This document shows, piece after piece, positions 1 through 10,563 of a stretch of 64,000 nucleotides of DNA (the stretch's first letter is position 1; each line of letters starts with the position of its first letter). The notes beneath the pieces were generated by a model. It saw nothing but the letters and a program-made list of their open reading frames with translations, searched no databases and was not told where the DNA came from. Source of the DNA: Syngnathus acus (Eukaryota > Chordata > Actinopteri > Syngnathiformes > Syngnathidae); contig NC_051087.1 of assembly GCF_901709675.1 (NCBI RefSeq), positions 297,001 through 361,000 on the forward strand, written 5' to 3'. Made by a program: the position numbers and the translations under genes.

Positions 1-30
1 TGCTCCGAATGTCACAAAAGGTGTGCAAAC

Positions 31-476
31 CTTTTTGAGCTTAGTGTAGCGTTCCTCCGGCGTGTCCAGCCCGTTGGTGAGCGCACTGACGCTGGGTCCA
101 TCGCTGATCCCTGGGCAACACAACGCAACACGCAAGCGGTTCGCTCACATCCACGCTAGCCGGCTCTGAGCACGCATTTAGTCATACCTGAAAACTCTCC
201 GTCGATGGCGAGAAAGTCCGCCTCCTCTATCGCGGCGTACACCAGGTTTAAACAGTCTTTAAAAGCTGAGAATGGCAATTTTCGCGTTAGCTTAGCGGGC
301 TAAGGTTGCTCCAAGCACACGAGCCAGCGCTAGCGAGGGGGGGGGGGGGGGGAGTCACAGCGAGCGCAGCGCGCGTCGTTTTCAAGCGACACGCTGCGCT
401 TATAAAATAGCGGCCCGTGCGGATGACAAAATACAAGGGCCGCCGTGTGAGACTTACATTTGCGTGTCACCTCCAT
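31..476 (-). CDS. parn: Poly(A)-specific ribonuclease PARN, 5' end (first three coding exons, partial)
   Basis: PARN is a DEDD-family 3'-5' exoribonuclease that removes poly(A) tails from mRNAs and trims some non-coding RNAs. Three minus-strand exons join in phase: 458-476, 188-265 and 31-110. They encode 59 residues beginning MEVTRKSFKD and ending in the ERYTKLKK segment, where the family also has an exon end. The catalytic pair Asp28 and Glu30 is present in the AIDGEFSG motif, at the same residue numbers as in human PARN. Donors are GTAAGT, GTATGA and a weaker GTTTGC; each acceptor ends in CAG. The start is set by the conserved length of the N-terminus. The remaining exons lie off the left edge. 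It is divergently paired with the V-ATPase gene at 1234. Family identity is from recall but the match is nearly residue for residue. Confidence 0.95.
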
Positions 477-1233
477 CTCGAAGCGACGCTTCTTGAGGCC
501 GCCTGGCCTGCTGACTGTTAACGGTTGCTAGCCGACCGACCCGCCGACCGACCTCGTTTTGCTTTTCAAGGTGCGTTCAGGTGGCGCTGGGAATTTGGGT
601 ATTCTCAAGAACGACCCCCTACCATTCGCAACTCCAAGCATTTCCTACAGACGCAAAGATTTAACATTTGCTCGAGTATCTCCCGGACGTTATGATGACT
701 GACTACAAATAACGAGCATTATTTAGACTTTCATTACATTAATTAACCAAATAACATATCGTCGTCTCTTACGTTCAAATACTGGGAATAAGCAAACGTG
801 ATTTCAATGAAAAAATAGCACAACAAAAAGCTATTAAAAAAAAACAATCATAGGAAACAGTAAATACAAGTACAAATTTAAGGGATTTTTTTTTTTTACC
901 CCAATTTCCTTTTCCAGCTTGAAATTAAACATTCAAATAAATATCAATCATTCTCTCGGATCGGATAGGAACCTTGCTAGGCAACAACAGTGAAAGGCAG
1001 CCATGTCGTCCAATCAGATGCTAGTCCCGCTTAGTGGGCGGGCTGTTTTGGCACTTTAAAGATGGAAGGCGCCCAATACGCGGCGCTCGCCCGCCCGCCC
1101 CTCTCTTTGGTCCGCGGGCCCACCGTGACAAGCGATCTGTTCGCCTGTGCGGCAGCCATTGATGCTCCCGTTATTGACCGCCGAAAGCAGACATTTCTGA
1201 AGCAATTCGATTTTTTCCCCCCCGACTGGAGCC
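477..1233. promoter_or_regulatory. Shared upstream region of parn (minus) and atp6v0e (plus)
   Basis: Head-to-head gene starts are separated by about 760 bp. A CCAATCA box lies at 1010-1016 and a GC box (GGGCGGG) at 1036-1042. They are followed by a GATGG motif at 1061-1065 resembling a YY1-type 5' leader element, so transcription of the plus-strand gene probably starts shortly before or around 1060. The centre (about 700-960) is AT-rich. There is no TATA box at a usual spacing. Bidirectional use is inferred from the geometry only. Confidence 0.55.
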
Positions 1234-2369
1234 ATGGTGTCGCACTCTCTCGCCCTGCCGATGATCTGCTTCACCACCCTTTGGGCGCTGGTGGGGGTGG
1301 TGGCTCCCTTTTTGGTGCCCAAAGGACCAAATCGAGGGTAAGAAGGTTTAGCGGCTAACGCTAGCGATGTTACGTTTCAATTGGTTCGCTCCCTCTTTAT
1401 CTTTTCTTCTTGCTCGCCCTATTCCAGCTCAATGCTACAATAAGAGCCTTTTTTGTTGTCGTTGTGGTTGCATCACGAAATGTAGCAGTGATGAGGGAAA
1501 GTGTGATGATAACCATAAACCCAGAAATGGAAGCGCAAATCATCTGGACAGCATATTCTTATCACGGGATGTATTCAGTGCCCCCCCCCAACCAGGTTCA
1601 GAATGTATTCAGTGCCCCCCAAACCAGTTTCATTATTGCCCTTTACAGTCCGCAAGTACATTGGTAGAAGAGTTTTCATTCTTCAAGGTTAATCCAAAGG
1701 TTGCTAGTTTCCTAGTAACACCCTTTACTAGTTCCTTCTTCCATGGTAGAGTTTTTGTGGTACAAACATGTAAGGCTCCTCCAAAGGTTCCTATCTGGGG
1801 CCAAATCTTTAGTTGTGGGATCAATGCCCTATTTCTTTGGTGATTTCGTCATGACAGGCTCAAATCGCTTGTTCTGGGCAAACTCCCTCGTGATAGGATA
1901 AGTTGCTAAATTTTGCGACTTATTCTTTGTCGCACTACAAGCCTGCGAGAGCCTCCAAAGGTGCAGGTAGTTCCTGTGGCGTAAAGTCTCCTGTATTGTG
2001 CGACTCTCTTTTTCAGGGTGATTGTCTCCAGTTTGATTCTCACTGCCATCTGCTGCTACCTCTTGTGAGTACTTTGTAACTACACTTGTGTATTTTCAAC
2101 GTCGTTGTGTTTCCAACCAAATGTATGGACACTTCACACAAGACACCGCCAGAGGGAGCCAAACGCCATCATCCAGTCTGAATTTCGGCGAGCACGTTTG
2201 ACCGCAGCCTTAATCATGTTTTCATATCGAAGTCTTTGATTATTGTGTGTATTTTTTTTATTTTTTTTTCCACAGCTGGTTAATAGCCATCCTGGCACAG
2301 ACCAACCCTCTGTTTGGCCCTCAACTGAAGAACGAAACCATTTGGTACCTGACTTACTTCTGGGAGTAG
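1234..2369 (+). CDS. atp6v0e1: V-type proton ATPase subunit e (ATP6V0E), complete
   Basis: This is the small hydrophobic e subunit of the membrane V0 sector of the vacuolar proton pump. Exons 1234-1337, 2017-2064 and 2276-2369 join in phase to give 81 residues, the usual family length. Hallmarks are VPKGPNRG at the first exon boundary, the second membrane helix running through [13 protein letters not shown], and the terminal [16 protein letters not shown]. Two transmembrane helices are evident, and NET is the conserved glycosylation sequon. A possible 3' UTR intron runs from a donor at 2375 to an acceptor ending at 2731. Vertebrates have e1 and e2 paralogues. Position next to the CREBRF gene matches human ATP6V0E1, but the C-terminal Trp-Glu and parts of the N-terminus look more like e2, so the paralogue assignment is tentative while the family is certain. 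Confidence 0.93.
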
Positions 2370-3601
2370 ACCAGGTGAGACATGAACATGAAATGTCAAC
2401 ATCCGCATTTAAGTGAGATGTGAAAATATTAGACATTGAATATGAGACACTATTCATATTTCAAAATCAAACCAATATTCTGCACGTATGTTACTTGACA
2501 CATGGGATATGGTACATTAGACATCAATAAGATTGAAACATGGTACATTGTAGGCACAGCAATTAAATACCAAATAGGATTTGAATGTGCTACATTAGCA
2601 GTATATGCTCTGGATATCATTTCAATGTTTTGTTCATTGTGATGCCAATATGGTCCATTAAATATCTTAAGACATTCAAGAATCAATCATGAAAATGAAT
2701 AATGTCAAATATTGTGTTCCTTTTCTTCCAGGCGGCCCTTATATCGCCGTCATGCACGCACACACACACACACACACACCCCAAGTTCCATACTTTTAAG
2801 AAGAAGACTACTGTACTGGTTGATATTTATTTAAATGAGTGCTTAACAAACCTTTAAATGTGCAATGTGTTAGTTCCACTTTTTTTTTTTCATGTGTATT
2901 TATAGTTTAATCTGCGAACGTAATGAACGGAGTGCTATGTCATTGTAACACCCCCAAACATGGTGAGCAACCCCAAACTCCTTCTCCTCATCCTTGTTGC
3001 CGTGGTGATCCGCTCACCCGATTCACAGCGGGGCACACGTAAGATGCATTTGAGCACGCTTTGCGCGGCAAAATGTACATTCTGACGGATGCATGTGCGT
3101 TTGTAAAACAGTTTCAAAAGAAAACACTCCAATCAGAAGTATGACACCAAGTTGTTACAATTGAGCATTTTTCCTGTTGGACATGGTGGAAACAATTTGT
3201 TTTAGACACCTGCCATCCTCAAAAAACAAAATACCCCTCCTTGGCGCTTCCTCTGCGATTTGCTTTTCGCTTTGAGCCTCAACCGCAGCGAGGTGTCCTG
3301 ATTGCTCCTCCCTCTTAATTTTCCTTTAACCAGCGATGCTTTAGCCCAAAAGACAAAGCCAACAAACCCAAAGATTCCAAATCAACATCTAAATACAGCT
3401 ACTTTTCACAAAGACCAAATTCCGCAAAAAAGACAACGGCATTCTAAGCCCGACCCTCTCGACTCAACTTTTTTTCTTTTGGATCAGGGAAGCAACTGTG
3501 GAAATCTTCCAAGTTGTGGCGCGCCACATTCCGCTCGGCAGCCGCTAAGCACTTTGGATAACGTTCCGTGCTTCCTGCTTTTAATATCCGCTCGTAATCC
3601 C

Positions 3602-3647
<46 letters not shown>

Positions 3648-4950
3648 CCGCGCGTGTGCATGTGGAGTCGCCATGGCAACAACATCCATCACAGCTCTAA
3701 TTGTCATTGTGACCTGGTATTAATGATTGTTATGTGTGTGAAGAAGTGAAAGAATAAAAAGAGTAACTTCCTTGTGTTGAATTCAACAGTATGGAATGTA
3801 CGCAGCAGCTCCTGTAGACTTTTCCGTTTCAGACATTTCACAATGACACAGCACTTACAATTTTGGTCTTGCAGCCATTTGAGGTTGTTGGGCTTCAAAA
3901 GTACTGCGCATAATCACAGCCTCACCTTCTGTTAGCTTGGTCCTGCTACACAAGGGGGGGGGGGGTATTTTTGTCCTTGTATTTCTACACACAACATGAA
4001 ATTGTTTTTGCCATTGAACAATGAGCAACTTGAAACTCACAGGTGTTGCACGCCGTGACATATATCTGGTTACTATGGCGATGAGAAGATGATCTTGACC
4101 GTTATCAAGTAGGCCGACATGGAGCTGCCACTCCCTCGCTACACTATCTCGTCAGATTCAAAATGTTGCAAATTTATGATTTTTTTTTTATTCTGATGAA
4201 AAAGAGACTTTTGTGAAAAGAAAGACCTTTTCCTTCAAACACTACCTTGTTCTCATACTCTATTTGAATTCACAAAGCTGTTCGTAAATCTCAAATGAAA
4301 TGACGTGATTGTCTCAGACCACTCGTACACAAACGCCTGCAAATGTGGGCTTTAAATGGGATAAATTTGCAGATTATCCTTCTGTAATATTCATAAATAG
4401 GCCATGATGTTCCGACGCCTGACTCCTCCCCAAAAAAGAAATCATTATTTATGCACGCATGTATAGGAGACGGCCTGGATGGAGGGATGGATGATTGTAT
4501 TCATCACCTGGGAGTCGCTGCAGGAATCTTGTTACCGCGTGCCAATTCCACTTGTATATGTATCTCTGTGTAAATGCGGGGATTTAGCTGGACGTATTTC
4601 GGGGAGGCCTCGGGTTCACTGGGTTCACATCTGCTGCTGCCTCCCTCTGTCCTTAAACGCGGTCGCGTCACTCCGCCCCGTCGGCCAACCCTGCGTTTGT
4701 AAACACACGCCACTTCCGCTGTTACGTGATGCCAATTTAGTCAAGCTCGTGACATGACTACAACCGGAAGTTGCGTGCAATAACAATGCCATTTTGCTCA
4801 GAGTCGACTTCCATTGTAAAAGTCCTCAGTCAGAGGAAGTGTCGGCGCTCGCTTCGTTGTTTTCTAGTTAACTTGACCTGATCGTGCTTACCTTGAGAAC
4901 AAACAAGCGACTAGTGGGGAGGGAAAACGCGTGTTTAAAGTTGAACCGCT
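2370..4950. other. 3' region of atp6v0e and intergenic DNA
   Basis: This stretch holds the 3' UTR of the V-ATPase gene and intergenic sequence. I see no coding exon. It contains a (CA)n run near 2757-2779, a (TG)n run at about 3607-3647 and a poly-G run at about 3954-3965. An AATAAA-type signal occurs at about 3753. Confidence 0.5.
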
Positions 4951-4956
4951 TCCCAG

Positions 4957-5033
4957 CTAGAATAGAATAGAATAGAATAGAATAGATCTTTATTTGTCAT
5001 GTCACATGTACAATGAAATTTACAGGTCAACAA
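4957..5033 (-). mobile_element. Retroposon 3' tail, reverse orientation
   Basis: An (AATAG)n run is followed by a segment reading CTTTATTTGTCATGTCACAT and then TACAATGAAATTTACAG. Its reverse complement carries a GACAAATAAAG core like that ending many fish LINE copies, with the pentamer run acting as the tail. Only the 3' tip remains. The family is not assigned; recognition is from recalled fish repeat patterns. Confidence 0.5.
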
Positions 5034-5039
5034 AGCTGA

Positions 5040-7852
5040 TTTTTTTCCGCGTTTACGTTCGATTCGCTGCTGTGTCACTTCCGCCGCGAAGCCGGGCGGC
5101 ACCATGTCGCGAGGCCGCGGGGGTGCGTGGCTCTCCCGCCCTCTGTCTGTCCCCCGCCCCCACCTATAGAGGCCCGGGAGACGAGACGAATAGCGGTGCT
5201 AGGAGGGGGGGTGTCCACCGATCGCACGTCCGTCGTTCGTTTCCAGTGGGTCCGCCGTACAGTGAGGCGAAGCTCGCCGTGAACTAGCCACCCTCCCCCG
5301 GGTTCGGAGCGGAACTTCCCGGCCGAGCAGTGTTCACGGAGGTTGCAGTCTCGCTCGCTCGCGGCGGATGGTGCGCGCCCTCCCCGAAAAAAGCACCAAG
5401 CTTAGTGGCGCACACCTCGGCGGACATTTTTGTTTCTTATCCGGGGTCCGGAGGAGCCTTCACTTCACTCCCGCGAGGGGGGACATGCGGGGACACGGAG
5501 AGGTAAAGGCCATGACACCTCCGTTACCGCTCCAGCCACTTTATTCTTCTTGTTGTTGTTGTTGTTGTTGTTACGATTTAGTTGACCATTTGAATTGACG
5601 ACACATGAGACGTTTTTAATATGCTCTCGGTAGTATTCCTGAGAAAACGGTTGTCGACGAGACACTTTGTTGGACATTTATTATTTATTTAAAAGTTGTC
5701 TGCGAGTGCTTGTTGAGCTCTTTGAAACATGATGTTGTGTTTACAAAGTGTGGAATGCGCTTTTTGCTTGGTTTTTGGGAAAGGCTGTCTTCGAGTGGCT
5801 AAGTAAGTAGTAGCCGGCCGGCCGGCCGGGTCCGTGTACGTGCTCCGGGCCTCGGCCGCAGGTGGACGGACGGCTGATGTCTTTATTTGGAATGATAGTG
5901 TACTTGCCTTGTTTTCGTGTTTTGCACACACGCCTGACTTGAAGATGTGTCACTCGTGGAAAGTGGGCGTTTCCAAATGGGGGCCATTCACAATTCATGT
6001 TGGACATTTGGTGGCAATGCCAGCTGCTGCATGCGGGCCCTTTTTTTTGCTGCTGCTGCTGCTGTTGTTGTTGTTTAGTTGTCTGCCAGCTCCGCCACGC
6101 ACAGCGACTGCTTCCCTGTAGGATTTAGTCAATATGACCACGTCCACGCTTGTCGGCTAATCTACATCGTGGAGTCAAAGTGTTGTCGTCATGTAGACTC
6201 TCGCACATTTGGGGCTTTCCATGTGTCAGGTTGTCTTTCAGTCGCCGGTCCCGCCTACTTTTGCCCGTGTCATGCGCGCGTCCCCCCGCTTTCCAGCCAG
6301 CCCCCTGGGTTCAATGTGGTTCCTTCGTTCACTTTCTCTTTACAATTGAGGCTCCTTCCACACCTCCCTTTTCTTTTCTCCCTCTCTCCCTGGGTTCAGT
6401 GTGGTTCCTTCTTTCACTTTCTCTTTACAATTTAGGCTGCTTCCACACCTCCCTTTTCTTTTCTCCCTTGCTGCTCAATTCTTTGTCTGGTCACATGGCC
6501 CCCGAGGACCTGGAGTGACACGCACACGAAGAAAAAGCACAGAGTATCATAACTTTCTACGTTGTCCCGCCAGGACAATTGTGGTTCCGAAAATCATGTG
6601 ATTGTGATTACGCAATGACCTCTGCGTCTCGTTATTTTTCTCCAGCAAATGGCGTTTGAAACGTAAAGTCATGGCAAACGGTGACAACACAGGATTGTGG
6701 CGTCACATTCAGCCAGCACAGCAAAATGGCCAAGTCACCAGCGACATACGTACGTATGTACATACGGCGCACTGGGAGTCGTTCCCAAAATAGGCGTCTA
6801 TTTTGGTAGCTGGCAGTGTGACTTCCTGCCTCACGGAGAGCGTCACGAATGGACGGATAAAACCATTTTGATTCCGGCGCGGAGCCACCGATGAATTTTG
6901 GGGCCTCTATTTCAAGTTGGCCGCTCTGTTTTTGCAGCTCGTGTGCATCCGACAACACTGCGGCCGGCGGCGCTTTTGGCTTTGACACGATCGTACTTGA
7001 TCGTACTTACAGCTGTGGCAAACGCTACCCGCTCGTTTGCCGACTCCCACGTCACTCGCCGGGTCTTTTAAAGCCGTCCGTACGTGTTCAAAGTCACAGA
7101 TGAAACGGTCGTGGCCCCTCTCCGGCGTTTGCCAAACGTGACTTTTCCGCGAGGCCTGCCAACAAGGCGCTATCGTCGCGACCCCGCCTATCCTCATTTC
7201 CTCATTGCGGCGGGCGCCATTGTTCTCCCGAGCGGGTCAAGCGGGAGCCGTCGCTGCTTGTTGACAGGTAGCGAGCGGTAGCCATACCGCCGCTGCGCAC
7301 GTGATGGTGAAATTGCATGACTCTGTGTTTCATCATCGGATCGGCCCGCTTCCCTGCGGCGGAATCTGGCTTTTTGGCCGGCTGCCGCCAGCCGACTACA
7401 AAAGGTGGAGCCGGAGAGCGAGGGGGGGGTCAGTGTTCGCTCGGGTCCGTCCATCCGAGACGACAATAAATGCGTATTCTTCCGTCCCGAGCAAAAAGAC
7501 GTGGAGCCTTTGCCGGCAAGCGATCAGCGGGGCTCAGATGGAGCTGAAAGGCACTTTGTTGCGGCCTTCCGGCAAAGCGCCCGCCGTTCAACTTCCTGAT
7601 TGTGTCCTTCCTTTTGTTTCTCTGGTCAGTGAGCTTCAAGGCTCCGTCATGTGAACAAGGCGCGACCTTTTGACCGTCTCCACTGTGATTCCGAGGTAAG
7701 TGTGCAAACGTCGTGGCGCGCGCGTGAGGCTCCTTTGGTTTCGGGGTGGCCTTGGTGTTTAAGACATGTACCGGATTGACCGAGCGGCGTCGATTACCGC
7801 AGTGGATTTTGCGAGCAGGACCCGAGCCCGCCGTCTCTCCAAGGCCTTGGGC
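5040..7852 (+). promoter_or_regulatory. CpG-rich promoter and probable non-coding leader exons of the CREBRF-like gene
   Basis: A GC-rich block at about 5060-5500 ends at a good donor (AG|GTAAAG, exon end 5502) and looks like a non-coding first exon. A second small candidate exon is 7630-7695 (CAG acceptor, GAG|GTAAGT donor); it contains a start-stop ATGTGA at 7649-7654. The coding exon follows after a CAG acceptor at about 7800-7818. No ORF in this stretch has family similarity. Between them lie a (TTG)n run at about 5549-5571, a (GGCC)n run at about 5813-5829, and a 70-bp unit duplicated near 6300-6470. Leader exons are inferred from splice sites only. Confidence 0.45.
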
Positions 7853-10563
7853 ATGCCTCAGGTACGGACTGCGGCGTCACCATCGAGCGGCGATGGCTAA
7901 CCCACGTGCTCCTCACCCGTGCTTCTTCTTTACCCCCTCAGCCGGGTACGAATGGCATGGAGCCCGCTTTTGGCGAGGCCTACGGAGGCCACCGAGCTCT
8001 ACTCGGCCCCTACGCCGCCGCGTCGGCGCAAGGGGGTAGGACGGAGTACGACCAGGTGAGGAGCCCAATTCAAAGTTTGCGGCCTCCGTTTGAAGGCTTA
8101 CGTAAGCGCGACTGGAAAGTCCCAATTCCAAAGGCTGCCTTCCTCCTCCCGCGCCACGCAGAGCATCCTCCTCATGCTGGGCTCGCCGGCGTCGCCCCGC
8201 AAACGGCCCTTTGAGCTGCTCAGCGACCTGGTGGACGACGGCGGCCTGGGCGAGGACCTGCACGCCGAACGCTGGGACGTGTCGGCTCTGGACGAGATGG
8301 CCCGCTACGCCAAGCCGGGCCTGGCCGTGGCTTCCGAGGACGCCGTGCTCATGGGCCGATGGGGACGCGCTCGCGAGGAGGACGAGCCGGCCCAGAGGAC
8401 CGCCCGAGACGAGGCGGCGGTGGGGCGAGGACGCGACGGAGGCGCGAGGAAGGGGAACGGCGGGGAGCTGGACGGCTCGCAGGTGAGGGACACGACCCTA
8501 AAACATGGCCATTCCAGAGATGAAAAAATGCCGCACCTCAGGTGACGGCGGAGGACCGTCAGAAAGAGATGGCGGCGGCGCCGGGTTTGCTCCTGGAGCA
8601 CTGCAGCGAGGAGCACAACTACTCCCTCAGCCAGGAAGAAGAGCCGCCCGTCAGCGTCCAGGAGGAGGTGCCGCAGGAGGAGGCACAGGAGCACGGAGAG
8701 GAGAAGCTGGACGAGGACGAGGAGGATGACGAAGAGGACGAGACCGCGGCCGATCTCTCCAGCTCATCGGAAACGGAGTGCGGTGAGTTTTCTCCTTCAC
8801 TTTCTCAGGTTTGGATTTGAGAAGCGTTGTGGGCCTGACCGCTCGAACCGCCGTTGACCCGCAGAGGCGGAGCCCGCTAGGCCGGCGGGCCAGCGGCCGT
8901 CCAAGCGCCGCTGCTTCTGGGAGTACCGGCGCTCCCGCGAGTCTGCCGCCAAGAAGAAAATGTGCGCTGGAGGCGATTGGTCGCTGTCGTGGAGCTCCAG
9001 CACGCTGCCCAGCACGCTGTACCGGCGCCAAGGTGACACACGAGGGAGGGGAGGAGGCGAGCGAGCGAGCGAGCGAGCACCAGAGACTGAACATCAAAAA
9101 TGCAACCGAACGGTTGAGTCAAGTCGTGACGGTCGGGCTCATTTGCAGGCAAGAAGGGTCGGCGCAAGGCCCGCAAGACGGACGCCAGCGACTTGACTCC
9201 CAACCCGCAGAAGCTGCACAACATCGGCGAGCAGCTGCAGAAGCTCAACGCCGCCATCGACAGCGTGGGGCCTGTCAACGACCTCCCCGCCCTGGCCAGG
9301 GCCCGCTCGCGCAAGGAGAAGAACAAGCTGGCCTCCAGGTAAAGCTTGGAGCCGTGTCATTGCTGCTGGGGGGTTTTCCCTCTCCTGCTACTTTTTGTCA
9401 AAGCAAGCCTTATTGTGTGTTGCGGCGCAGGGCGTGCCGCCTGAAGAAGAAAGCGCAGCACGAGGCCAACAAGATCAAACTGTGGGGGCTCAACCAGGAG
9501 TACGGTAGGTTCAAAGAATAGTTGTCTTTTTGATTGCTCCGAGTTGATTTAAACGGCACGTCGGAAGCCGAATTGCGCCCTGACTTGTGACGGCGCGCGC
9601 TCGCTCGCTCGCCCAAAAGCTGCGCTTCTTCTAACGTGGCTCGACGTTTCCCTTGCCGTGGGCGTCCCCACGCAATGTGGCAGCTGCTGCCTCTTTTGCT
9701 TTTGTTTCTTCAGAAGAAAAAGACAAAAAGAAAAGAAAAGTGACATTCTGCTCATTCCTGTTGGCTCTACAAGGCGAACAGGAAACACGCTCACATTTTC
9801 AAGGCTTCTGTCACGGCCCCTGACTCACTCACATTTTTCGGAGCGATGGAACAACACAAATCAGTTCTTGTCCATTATCTTCCACAACATTGCGACTTTT
9901 GTAGTTCTTCATTGTTAGGATGGAACATTTCATATCATCAAAAATATCACCATCCTCTGAAAGTGGAAGGTTTTCTTTCCTTCCCAAAACTCTGTTGCTC
10001 TTTTTTTCTTAAGACAATCCCACATTATGGGAAAAATGACTTTTTGGCTTATATCAGACCTGCAGACTGACTATATTCTCCTATTTCAGTTACTTCCTAA
10101 TAGACGACTTTATCTGGCAGTTGTAGAAAATGTCCGTTTTATTTTGGTAGTCACACAAACGAGCCGTTTGTCTTTGTAAGCCTCCGAGCCGCAATAATCT
10201 GCCTTTTGTGTGGCGCTGTGCTACCCTCAGAGAACCTGCTGGGGGCGCTGCTGCGCATCAAGGAGCTGATCCGTCACAAGGTGGAAGGCAGCGGCGGCGA
10301 GCGAGAGGACGCGGACGAGCGAGGGATGACGCGGCGTCTGGAAGATATCCTGGCTGAGTCCAGCGGTGAGAAACGCTCTGCACACACACACACACACACA
10401 CACACTCACCATGCATGCTCCAGACATTTCCAATGAGTGTGTCGCCGTGGCAACCGTAGGTCCTCTGGTGGCCGGGCGGACCAAAGACTTTGTGCAGAGG
10501 ATCTTGGCGGCCAGCGGGGGCCCCGGCCAGCGCAAGGAGCCCCCCCGGGAGGTGTCGCTCTGA
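7853..10563 (+). CDS. crebrf: CREB3 regulatory factor (CREBRF)-like bZIP protein, complete coding region
   Basis: CREBRF (LRF) is a nuclear bZIP-type protein that promotes turnover of CREB3 and affects stress and metabolic signalling. Nine coding exons join in phase: 7853-7861, 7942-8055, 8162-8482, 8542-8782, 8865-9032, 9149-9338, 9431-9504, 10231-10365 and 10460-10563, giving 451 residues. The start MPQ, with an intron after codon 3 and then [13 protein letters not shown], parallels the human start. Other anchors are EEHNYSL, an acidic run (about residues 190-220), [14 protein letters not shown], the basic region [20 protein letters not shown] with [12 protein letters not shown] (about 333-375), and the terminal [15 protein letters not shown]. 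It is much shorter than human CREBRF (639 residues); most loss is in the N-terminal half, although a WD...ARYAK segment still aligns with human EQWD...TKYTK. It could be a diverged paralogue rather than the strict orthologue. Confidence 0.88.

Noticed and set aside
1062-1358. 98-residue plus-strand ORF over the first atp6v0e exon
   Set aside because: Out of frame with the V-ATPase subunit, which is clearly coded from 1234.
3302-3700. 132-residue plus-strand ORF after atp6v0e
   Set aside because: Ends in a (TG)n run, no splice or family support.
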